Part shown: in pieces, positions 55,243 through 64,000 of the stretch
How the letters are laid out: each line of letters opens with the position of its first letter
How positions within the stretch are numbered: the first letter of the stretch is position 1
Source: Macrotrachela quadricornifera
Taxonomy: Eukaryota > Rotifera > Eurotatoria > Philodinida > Philodinidae
Length of the DNA: 64,000 nt
Direction of reading: 5' to 3'
NCBI GenBank assembly: GCA_022393335.1
Contig: JAJEKB010020553.1
Span: forward strand, 74,614 to 138,613
Notes under the pieces: generated by a model
The model's database searches: none
Told to the model about the DNA's origin: nothing
Seen by the model: the letters and a program-made list of their open reading frames with translations, nothing else
Program-made: the position numbers and the translations under genes

Positions 55243-57248
55243 AGCTTAAAAATCGATTTTTGGCTAAATATCACCTGTTCTGCCTATCCGAATTACGACA
55301 AAGACGATTTTTAAGACGAAATGAATAAGCTTTGGATGTTTAAAAGAACCAAAATCCTTGTACATAATTGTAGATGTGTTCTTAGTATACCCATTAGTCA
55401 TCAATATTAAAACAAGATAGTGATAGAAGCCTTTTTTCTCCTTCAGATGTATTGTGTGTCTCTTCACAAAGTGAGAGAGAGATATTCGCTTATGTTGTCC
55501 TTCAAGTTCTACCACGATCTATTTTGTACTTGAAGCGGTTTCTGATTTACCATAAAAATAGAGTTCATTGCATGTCACACTTTATCGTCGTAGATACTAT
55601 TCTGAGATATATTTATGAAACTGGAAATTCACATGGTGAGTGATTTTGAATTCCGTTAGTATTGCATTTTTGCGAACTATTTTATTGCATTAGTTTTACA
55701 AAGAAGAAAAACTAATTCATGAAATGACCTCTTACCGTCCAGCCTATTATTTGTTTGCTTTCGGAAGCTTTGGTTCTCTGATTTCTATACTTGCTCTTGT
55801 GACTTTACACTGTTGAGGCATTTCAATAGAGAGACCCTTTTCTTAAAGTCTCCGGATTTTCGTATGGACTTCAAATCGTGAGATCAGGAAGAGCTCCACA
55901 TTTTCAGTCTAGGGCTGAGTGAATCTGTTTCCAATGGACGTTAATTGTACTATAACAGATGTCCTCAGATTACGCCTTCTAAAAGAACCAGGCCAAAAAC
56001 CTTTTGGCGTGACCTATGTATGTACCACATGGTGAAAAAATGTTTTGACTATAACTTCTCAGTAGAAAAGCCTCAACAAATAATTGTTTCATACTTGAGA
56101 TCAGGACACCTAGTGTATCAAACCCACACAATATTAGTCTTCAGCTCGAGTCATCACTTCGGGAGCTTCCCTTGTCAGTTGATAAGGGTCATAGACCCAA
56201 ATCCTTTTATGACTATTCTAGTTCAGAGATCCCCTCTATGTGCCCAAACTATGGACTCTAAAGTCATTGACCACCTCGGTTACCTTCCTCGTTAATGGAA
56301 AAAAAACTAATGTTGGCCATCAATTCCTCTGTTTTGGATACCTTTGGTCACATTTTAGTGAAAACTGTTATTTTATGAAAAAAAACTTTTATTAATGAAA
56401 AAATGATCGAAAATGTTCAAAAGCTAATGCTACTTTTTGATTCATCGATCTTCAAATACCTTCGATCAACCTCTATTCTTAACCGTATGATCTATGATAT
56501 TTTTGACCTTTGACTCTATGGTAAGGATGTACGTACATGCGCAAGCAAACTTATTTTATTTTGTATTATCATACTTCAGTTTAGGGAATAGATTGCTCAT
56601 GAGAACTGTTTAAAAAGATCGCATTTGCAAGTGAACACTTTTAACAGCTCAGTTCCGACTAAAAAAATACTTTCACAGTTTTTTTTCAAAAGAATCGAAC
56701 CTATGCACTTAAACTGTTATAGGTCTAGTTATAATTGAATGTCCTTCCCAAGATATGTTTCATTTATGACACCAGAACATGTTAATGGATCGATTAAGAA
56801 TACATTGAGTGATTTAAACAGATAGCCGGACATTTTTCTAAGGTAAAATCCTACTCAAACCGTAAAAATGTGCAATTTTATTCATATCTCAAACAGCTTT
56901 CAAAACAGAAAATGACGTTTGTAAAAAGATGTTCCGGGAAAAAATCGTTGATATTGTTGAAAACTTTCTTCCGAATCTTTGTTTTGTTTCTCTATTTCAT
57001 CTATAAAATCCTTGTCTTCGTAGAACCATTCATTTGTCTACATAAACATTTCAGAAATTTTTTTATGACAGATACAACAATATCTTTTGGAAGGGACATT
57101 CGACTTTCAAAGGTCAATTATCCAGGTACCGCGTGCTTTCATTCAGTTTAATTCTATTTACAGCACTATACGAGAAAATGAACAATTTTATTGAGACGAA
57201 GATTTTTATTAGTGTTCAATTTTTCTTTGAAAACTAGGCTAAGCTGCT
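55243..57248. other. Intergenic, no convincing gene
   Basis: A few short frames without motifs. TCAGTTTAGGGAATA at about 56576-56590 is the complement of TATTCCCTAAACTGA at about 53605-53620, so an older inverted-repeat element could span 53.6-56.6 kb. No coding feature called. Confidence 0.35.
55988..56014. repeat. Candidate detached right TIR of the mariner element
   Basis: CCAGGCCAAAAACC and TTTTGGCGTGACC are the near complement of the mariner left end (GGTCACGCCAAAAGTTTTTTGG) at 52371-52392, followed by TA. It is either the original right end, displaced by about 2.4 kb of later insertion, or a fragment of another copy. Confidence 0.5.
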
Positions 57249-59537
57249 CTACATGTTTAGCAGCTTTCCTTCATTGATCATTGTTTCTTTTCTTATTGTG
57301 ATGGCCACTTCAGGTATCATAATGATGGTAGGAAGGGTGTCAAAGTATTCATTCAATTGTTTCTTCTCGCTTTCATTAGTTTTTCGTTCGAGAAAAAAGT
57401 TGAACAAATTTTCAGTACGATGAGTTACGTCGAGATTGACCTCTAAATCGGTTATATTGTATTGAATATTGGCCTCAGACAAGTCTTTCTCTAGATGATT
57501 TCGATTGTAATTAGTACTATGTACTGAGAACATTTCTTGTAATTGAATCTGTGGACCAAATCCGCCTTCATGAAAAATGATAACCAAGCCGTCATCGGCT
57601 AAAAGACTTTGTACAGCTTTGACTAGCTGCATCGATTTCTCGTTCAAATAATATAACGAGTGAGAGAACAAGATAATGTCGTATAGTATACCATTGTAAT
57701 GGTGTTCTTCGAAGGGTACGAAAAATAACTTCTTCTCACATATCGGAAGGCTGCTAACATTACTCAAAAACTTTTTAACAAAATGAATATTGGGTTCGAT
57801 GCAGTGAAATATACTTAAATTTTGCAGACTTTTTGCCAAAATTGTCTCAATATTTGCCGGCCCAGATCCAACACAGAGTATTTTAGTGATCTTCGTAATA
57901 GAATCACCTAAATACGACACAAACCAATTCTGCATCACTTGATAGGCATTAGAGCGCTGTATAAAGTCAGTGAAAGCATCCTGATATTCTTGGGATGTCA
58001 AGTGACGATCGATAACTTCCTCAGGCTTCGGAATAAGTGTCAAAGATCCACAAATAGTTTGATTGTCAGATGTGTTAACCATATACTTCTCGCTGAACAA
58101 ACTCATCTTGAGTAGTTCATCCAAAGATTGCTGATGAATCTTTTCTGGAATGTAAATAACAAAAAGCAATTCAACGCCTGGAAATTGGTGTTGATAATGT
58201 TCCACTAAACTCTTGATTGGAGGTGATGTCTTATTGAGATTTAGACCAGTATGACAGATGGATGTTTCGTCCCAAGACGGCAATAGATTGATCACGAGCA
58301 ATTGTTTTCCACTTGTATCAGGCTTGATGTAGTCTGATACGTTAGCAAAGTTATCACAAAAGCATGCGACGTCAAAATTCAGTTGTTTAAAGTTATACAA
58401 AGTCTGTTCGAACACCTTTGGTCGTATTTCAAAACCATAAGCAGCGATCGCCTGCGTGGTTTTGACGAGATGATACAAGTGATTTCCAGAGCCAAGGAAT
58501 GGATCAACAACTATAATTTGCTTATGGGGAAACTGATCTTTGATCACCTGAGCCACACGAACGGCAATCGGAATGGCGATTGAATCGTAGACAGTTTCCA
58601 TTTCTGTGCAAGTCAAAATGCTTAATCGTTGTTGCTCTAACTGGCCAGGATCCAACCCATACAAGTTTGCGACTATTTCTTGACCATAAAGCAATGATCC
58701 AATCTCCGACATTTCGGTCGATCGTAGTAGCACATGATCTGATTTGCTGAATAATTTTCGACCCAATCTATTCACGGAATGACCATCATCAGTATTGTGT
58801 GGAGATCTACTAATGGTAATGACTGCCACTGGATGATATAGCATCGCACCCAAACTGTTCAAATATTTAGTCAATAGATTGAACTCATCCATAGTAATAT
58901 TATTTTCGAGAATGAAATCACATAAGTCTTTGGTAGGTTCACTGATTCGTACTACTGAATCGATAATGTTCATATTGTAGACAACGTTCATCGCTGTTAG
59001 ATCCTGTTCGAGCTGTTCTGAACAATATACATACTTCTTGGTACCGAAAAGCTTCTGAAGTCGATTGATGCCATGTTTCGTCTGATGGAAGATCAGAACT
59101 AAGCCTTGATCCGTTAACATCCCGTTCGCCTTGAGTAGTGCTTTTTTTCGATCAGGAATGTAGTAGAGTACATGTGAGAACAATATTAAATCGAATTGCA
59201 TTGTAGAAATAAAATCTTCAAACTTTTCGTGTTTTATTTCTATCGTCACGCTTTCTGCTAGTTTCGCCCATGGAGGCAGAATTAACGAAGTGGTATTTAT
59301 CTCGAGCGCTGTCACGTGCGTCAAAGATTTTATTTTTGCAGCGAGTTCAAAATCAAATCCTTCTCCAAAACCCACACAAAGCATTGTTTTGATATTGCTC
59401 CGTTGCGCTATTTCTTTGTCAAACCATGTTCTCATACCATGGTACTCTGTAGTACGTGTGCAAAAATCAAGAAAACCTGAGATTGAAGTTTCCCAATCAG
59501 TAATGTTATGATTGCTTTTAGAATGTACGGAAGTCAT
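57249..59537 (-). CDS. Triple methyltransferase fusion (HNMT-like / MTase-like / HNMT-like)
   Basis: A single uninterrupted 762-residue frame from ATG at 59537. Residues about 20-245 are an HNMT-like SAM methyltransferase: FLDFCTRTTEYHGM, motif I MLCVGFGEGFDFE (52-64), FDLILFSHVLYYIPDR (115-130), LTDQGLVLIFHQTK (141-154). Residues about 275-490 form another class I domain with VVDPFLGSGNHLYHLV (343-358), YGFEIRPKVFEQT and INLLPSWDE..GLNLNKTSPP (416-440); bacterial relatives have PPWG where this has LPSW. Residues about 515-750 repeat the HNMT-like plan: FTDFIQRSNAYQVM, ILCVGSGPANIE (553-564), YDIILFSHSLYYLNEK, LADDGLVIIFHEGG. Both outer halves end in parallel PVAVITISR / PEVAITIRK, so they arose by duplication. 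No introns. Small-molecule N-methylation is the likely chemistry of the outer domains. Confidence 0.82.
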   Translation of the reverse strand: MTSVHSKSNHNITDWETSISGFLDFCTRTTEYHGMRTWFDKEIAQRSNIKTMLCVGFGEGFDFELAAKIKSLTHVTALEINTTSLILPPWAKLAESVTIEIKHEKFEDFISTMQFDLILFSHVLYYIPDRKKALLKANGMLTDQGLVLIFHQTKHGINRLQKLFGTKKYVYCSEQLEQDLTAMNVVYNMNIIDSVVRISEPTKDLCDFILENNITMDEFNLLTKYLNSLGAMLYHPVAVITISRSPHNTDDGHSVNRLGRKLFSKSDHVLLRSTEMSEIGSLLYGQEIVANLYGLDPGQLEQQRLSILTCTEMETVYDSIAIPIAVRVAQVIKDQFPHKQIIVVDPFLGSGNHLYHLVKTTQAIAAYGFEIRPKVFEQTLYNFKQLNFDVACFCDNFANVSDYIKPDTSGKQLLVINLLPSWDETSICHTGLNLNKTSPPIKSLVEHYQHQFPGVELLFVIYIPEKIHQQSLDELLKMSLFSEKYMVNTSDNQTICGSLTLIPKPEEVIDRHLTSQEYQDAFTDFIQRSNAYQVMQNWFVSYLGDSITKITKILCVGSGPANIETILAKSLQNLSIFHCIEPNIHFVKKFLSNVSSLPICEKKLFFVPFEEHHYNGILYDIILFSHSLYYLNEKSMQLVKAVQSLLADDGLVIIFHEGGFGPQIQLQEMFSVHSTNYNRNHLEKDLSEANIQYNITDLEVNLDVTHRTENLFNFFLERKTNESEKKQLNEYFDTLPTIIMIPEVAITIRKETMINEGKLLNM

Positions 59538-60179
59538 GAAGAACGATATCTATAACTTATAAAGAGTTATTATAGATGATACGTAGAAACGATTTTTAGA
59601 CGGAATACGCTTCCAGTTCTATATAATAAACATACGTGTTTAAGTTTTGTTGCGCAAACTGATTTCAATGAAACAACAATATTATATCTAGATTTATATT
59701 CAGAAATCCTAATTACTACGGTATATTTATATATGAGTATTTCCATGGGATCTCTATCAAAAAATCCACAAGTATCTTCAAACTCAATGAAATTTTCAGG
59801 AGGTGTAGATCATAGTGAGCTAGAAATATCCTATAAAACAGTTTTTAAAATTCATTAATATATAGGAAAATATTGAATGCGACATTCCCATAGTTTTGTA
59901 AAAAAAGCAAAAAAACTCAGATTTTTTCGAAAACTATCTTTAATAAGATTGATTTAAATTAAACGTAGGAATTTTATTAAGATAGGCATATTATATATAT
60001 TCTGAAAGTTCATCATCTGGGATACGTTTTGATTATAATACATTGTGATTTTGTCAACATTTTAAACACACTAGCAGGAGCCTGTGCACACTGCACAGAT
60101 GCTTTTTTACTGTAAAGTTTCAAGTCTGTCGTTTAGCCTTGATTTGGTGATAGAAAATCAGTCAGTTCGCATTATACAT
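59538..60179. other. Upstream of the fusion methyltransferase, no gene
   Basis: AT-rich. A likely promoter region for the minus-strand gene, but no specific element can be supported. Confidence 0.35.
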
Positions 60180-60476
60180 ATGGACATGTCCAGTCGTGGG
60201 GATACTCCATTTTGTTAGCCTTATTTTAAGGATGAAACATACTGTTGTCTGAGTCATATAAAAGTGGATACTTGATAACCCAGAATTGGCCCGAACAACA
60301 TCATGTTTCATCCTTATAATAGTAGAAAAAATCTACCGACCCACACGATAAGCTAGTAGCTTTTCTCTACTATTGTAAGGATGAAACATGATATTGTTTG
60401 GACAACAGTATGTTTTATCCTTAAAATAAGACTACCAAAGTGGGGTATCCCCACGACTAGACATGCTCATATAGAT
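60180..60476. repeat. Foldback, about 300 bp
   Basis: GGACATGTCCAGTCGTGGGGATA at the left is mirrored near 60445-60468, and TTTTAAGGATGAAACATACTG is mirrored near 60405-60425. AAGGATGAAACATGAT also occurs in both orientations around the centre (60300-60395). Confidence 0.75.
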
Positions 60477-60639
60477 CTTATAGCCTTATATCCTTGTAGT
60501 CTCACACCCTTGCATGCTTATACTCTTGAGGTATCATCTCTTATACTCGTGTTCCGTTATCCTCTTATCCCCTATATCTCTGAAGACTTAGCCTATTAAC
60601 TCGTTTACCCTTATCTCGTTATCTCCTAATTCCTTTCCT

Positions 60640-60785
60640 CCTTCTGGCCTTATTGCCCTTGTGGATTTATGAGTGCCTCACTATAATAGCTCTTAAAGAC
60701 CCATAGTTACCGTCATAAAACAACTCTTGAGGACCTATAAGTACCTCACAGGATGGCTCTTTTAGGATCTATAGGTACCAGAGCC
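60640..60785. repeat. Degenerate tandem repeat, left block
   Basis: Irregular repeats of a 45-50-base unit with TTGAGGACCTATAGGTACCTC-like wording. The same unit resumes at 61190-61480 after the AACCGAA block, so that block may be an insertion or expansion inside it. Confidence 0.55.
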
Positions 60786-61165
60786 CGAAAATGAACCGAA
60801 TCGAACCGAACCGAATCGAACTATAACGGTTCGCTTCGAGTCGATCCCAACCGAATTCAACCCGAAATTATTTATAAAAACCAAATGATTGTATGCAAAC
60901 ACACAAGAATCACGATGGATTCCATATCCTTCTTTACTGTGATATTATAACACTGTTAACAACGATAAACTGAGGCCGAAAACGAACCGAATCGAGCCAA
61001 ACTATAACGGCTTCATTTGGTTCGCGTCGATCCGAACCGAACCTCAACCGATTTTTTGAAAATATTGCCGAACCAAACCGATTCTCGAAAAATGAATTCG
61101 AACCACTCTACAACAAATGATGTCGAACCGAACCAAACCGAATCCGAACCACTAAAGTTCAGTTT
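60786..61165. repeat. AACCGAA/CCGAATCG simple-repeat blocks
   Basis: Two clusters of AACCGAACCGAATCGAACC words (60790-60870 and 60970-61160) separated by ordinary sequence. Comparable in style to the CCCGAT island at 12.1 kb. The small ORF at 61017 is a by-product. Confidence 0.6.
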
Positions 61166-61189
61166 AATTCGGGCTCTGATGAGTACCTT

Positions 61190-61480
61190 CATACAATAAC
61201 TCTTAGTGGCCCAGTGATATACAGTAGAATAGCTTCGGAGGACCTATGGATATTCTCACAGGATAGTTGTTGAGGGTCCAGAGGTACCTCTATGCGATAG
61301 TCCTTGAACACCTATCGATATCTCTCGTAGATCGCCCTTAGAGTCTTACGAATATCTCCATATGATGCGCTTTGAGGACGTGTGGATACCTCAATCAGAT
61401 ATCACTTGAGGACCTAAGGCTATCTCCATATGGTAACACTCGAGAACCTATGACTACCCTATTGAATAGTCCTTGGATAT
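61190..61480. repeat. Degenerate tandem repeat, right block
   Basis: Five to six units of about 45-50 bases, each with GAGGACCTATGG or similar and TACCTC or TATCTCCATATGATAG. Continuation of the block at 60640-60785. Confidence 0.6.
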
Positions 61481-62329
61481 TTTCTCTTTTGCCTTATTCG
61501 ACCTTTAACCTATGCCTGATAACAGACGGACAGATACAGGACATTATTATATAGATGGTGTTTAAAGAAAATATTACTTACCAATCGATTTAATTAAAGA
61601 TTTTATAAGACGGGTTCGTTAGCAGATAAAAAATACTACTGAGATATGCACAAGAAAAACGCATTTTTATACCTATTATTTTACAGGTGAATGATGATTG
61701 GCAAAAAAAACAAATCAAGCACGGATACTCATCGTCATGTGGTAATGCACAATAATCGCTCTATTTCTGCAATGCAAAAGCACACGTAATTACCAATCAC
61801 CTACAAAAAAACGCCTATGTCGATAATTGTCGCAATCACCTACACAAATTAATCCGATGAATCTTTCCTTCATCAAGAATTTACTTGAACACATTCTCAG
61901 TGCTAACTTTTTAAAAAACATTCATCTTCTCCATAAAACAGCTCTTCTTATAGGTAAGCTTCACATGAAAACCACTTACGCTAGGCATACGAGACAATAA
62001 TAACTGTTTTCAAAATAATCAATGAAGACATAGCAGTTTATTTGAGAATTTCTCATGACAATTCGCTTCAACGATTAAGCCACAAAAGGAAATTAGTAAA
62101 CCACCAACAACTGAAAGAGCTTCATCCAATAATAACAAAAGAGTCCCATAATCCTATGCGCTGCCCTCAAAAAAATCGAAATCCACCAAAAACCCGATCG
62201 ACTAACTCTAGTGTTTTCCGTCAAACTTAAAATAATTCGCTTCAAAACGTAAGGTTTCAAAAATAAATACACATATAATACCGGATTTCAAACTACATCG
62301 CATAGAATATTGTTTGCACACATCCTTAC
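61481..62329. other. Intergenic, no gene
   Basis: AT-rich. The 62-codon frame at 62042-62230 shows no motif. Confidence 0.35.
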
Positions 62330-62870
62330 AAATAGAACATAAATTTCTTAGATAAACCTATGAAAACTCCGACTATACTTGTAAGTTGGGCTACGTTTCT
62401 TTGATGACTTTTTGTTTAAGGACATAAGCTAGTTGTCTATAATATACTGATCGATACCAAGTTTCAAGCTCTTCCGAATGGTATATGTTTCGCAGTACAT
62501 CATAATATATTAAAACTAAGTTTCTCAGGTAAACCTTAAAATCCTATCGTAACACTAACCAGTTAGTGTGGATTTTCTTGATGACTTTCCGTTCAAGGCT
62601 ATAATTCAGTGGCGAATAATATACCAGTCGATGCAGAATATCAAACTCTTTCGAATGGTATATGTTTCGTCGCACATCATTACATATATAAAATAAGTTT
62701 CTCAAGTAAACCTTTCAACTCTATCATTACACTATCCAGTTAGGATGGGCATTCTCGATGGCTCTCCATTGAAGAATAAAATTCAGTGGCGAAAAATATA
62801 CTTATCGATGTAGCGTTGGGGGCTCAGCCATATGGTGTGTGTGTTGCGCACATCATGGGAAATATAATAT
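62330..62870. repeat. Tandem repeat, three units of about 176 bp
   Basis: CGAATGGTATATGTTTCG recurs at about 62474 and 62651 and, diverged, near 62828, each preceded by an ATACT.(A/G)TCGAT word and followed by CATCAT and TAAGTTTCTCA(G/A)GTAAACC. Unit spacing is about 177. The sequence is unrelated by eye to the 33-kb satellite despite the similar period. Confidence 0.7.
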
Positions 62871-63779
62871 CACACGGTAGCTAAAATTTTCGAAATCATT
62901 TGTGTCGCGTGGAACGATGGTCGATATTGGCCATGCCTATGCTTTGAGATACATAGGTATTCGATACTAGTAAGTATGAAAACGTTGCGCACTACACTGT
63001 AAAAAAAATAGGAGGTCTACCGAACTTTAAAGGTTTGGCACAGTTTTACGAAACGATTTTAAGTTTCACGGCATACAAATCGTTTTGTAATTATTATAAA
63101 GAACTTTTTTAAGTTCCAAAAAATGCAGAAGGTTCCGAAGTTTGTTTGCGAAACCCTCTAAAAGTTCCATGCACCATATACTGAACTTTCGGTAGTTTCG
63201 TATCCTTTGTACAAAGCAATTGACGGTTTCGCATAGTATTTAATCGTTCCGTATATATTCTACAAAATCAGTCATAGTTTCGTAAGTGCTCTAATAGTTT
63301 TGGATACGTTGTATGAAACTAGTCATGGCTTCGTAAAAGATATACCAATTCAATACATCATTTACAAAACTATGAATAGTTTCATACAATGTACGCTGAA
63401 CCTTTTCATATCTTACGGAGCCACTGATGGTTTCGTGAAACAATTAAAGGTTCTGTCTACCTTATACGGACGTGTTTGGACCCTTTTTCCTTTTTCATAT
63501 TAAACCTATTTGGATTATGTTTAAAATGCAAGATTATGACTTTCCAATTATTTTGACGCCCAATATGAGGTATTTCGAGCGGATTAAAGATATAAAAGTC
63601 TACCTTCGTCATATACTTAGCTGGTGACACTAACGAACCATGTCAACATTCTTTTCATAGAAAACTAATAGAGATCAACCATAACTTATAGTTATTTTGA
63701 TAGATCTGTGTGCAGCCTATATTTTTATGATAGTATATTTCCTTCAAATTACGTTTTCATTTCATAAACAAACTACGAT
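62871..63779. repeat. Degenerate short repeats, no gene
   Basis: From about 63000 to 63480, words such as ATAGTTTCGTA, GGTTTCG and AAAGTTCC recur at 40-60-base spacing. No coding feature recognised, then AT-rich DNA to 63779. Confidence 0.45.
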
Positions 63780-64000
63780 TCTCTCCAAAGGATGGGGAGC
63801 GTTAAGAAGCGAAAATGGCCTCCTCTTCAAAATCCTTTTTATCCATCTCAAAATATCACTGAAGGTCTCAGAAATTACTTTTAGTCAATTCATACATTTT
63901 CGCTTGAGTGAGAAATCTTTGCACCTATGTTCTGCGCTTTCAGTCTTATTTATATATCAGATGAAAGGCCTTTCTTTGCTCTATTGAATCGCATATACAC
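63780..64000. repeat. Dispersed repeat, cut by the window end
   Basis: Matches the 12.3-13.5-kb foldback family: GATTTATATATCAGATGAAAG and TTTGCTCTATTGAAT correspond to 12355-12400, and the preceding 100 bases correspond to the reverse complement of 13395-13510. The rest lies outside the window. Confidence 0.65.

Noticed and set aside
58383..59511. Plus-strand ORFs across the fusion methyltransferase
   Set aside because: Antisense shadows of the 762-codon gene.
1..64000. tRNA, rRNA or CRISPR features
   Set aside because: No cloverleaf B-box/A-box pair, rRNA-like segment or regular spacer array was found by reading; a covariance-model scan would be needed to exclude a divergent tRNA.

Overview
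The window reads as nuclear DNA of a small AT-rich invertebrate, most likely a bdelloid rotifer (Rotaria-like). This is inference. The evidence is: spliced genes with short GT-AG introns; metabolic genes of bacterial or fungal type that nevertheless carry introns (a questin-oxidase-like protein and a berberine-bridge-type FAD oxidase); and a dense, diverse set of DNA transposons (FLYWCH-type MULE, Mutator-like, mariner/Tc1, piggyBac, Helitron, long foldbacks). Bdelloid gene-poor, often subtelomeric regions are known for this mixture. No rRNA, tRNA or CRISPR array was recognised. A 10-N assembly gap lies at 15465-15474.

Six host genes look intact or nearly so. They are: a questin-oxidase-like protein cut by the left edge (1-1044, +); a six-exon FAD-linked oxidase (7175-10129, -, 486 aa); an ABCC/MRP-type full ABC transporter (16032-21434, +, 1256 aa after splicing); an NNMT/INMT/PNMT-type small-molecule methyltransferase (24451-25284, -); a cytochrome P450 (37225-47943, +, 498 aa after splicing, with one intron of about 9.2 kb); and a 762-residue protein that fuses two HNMT-like methyltransferase domains around a third methyltransferase-like domain (57249-59537, -). 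Together they suggest oxidation, conjugation and export of small molecules, i.e. detoxification or secondary metabolism. Strands and spacing show independent genes, not an operon.

The remaining sequence is mostly mobile DNA and its debris. 1.6-3.2 kb is a FLYWCH/MULE transposase with readable splice sites but one frameshift and one nonsense codon. 4.55-5.88 kb holds two TTAA-flanked elements that share a TTAA; the second is a piggyBac remnant related to another at 22.4-23.35 kb. 12-14.6 kb has a 1.1-kb foldback and a broken copy of the cactin C-terminal domain. The last ABC transporter intron holds a nested Tc1/mariner-type MITE whose end touches the splice acceptor. 27-37 kb has no convincing gene and is packed with long inverted repeats, a roughly 180-bp satellite and a Helitron-like element. 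The second P450 intron contains what looks like one TIR-bounded Mutator-like transposon of about 9 kb, with a decayed transposase, two additional ORFs and four or five younger insertions. 51-56 kb holds a gag-like ORF interrupted by a TTAA element, a dead mariner and a Helitron/PIF1-type fragment. 60-64 kb is degenerate tandem and dispersed repeats.

The points I would look at first are the methyltransferase triple fusion, the 9-kb two- or three-gene Mutator-like element inside the P450 gene, the MITE that supplies the sequence directly upstream of a host splice acceptor, and the paired piggyBac deletion derivatives.
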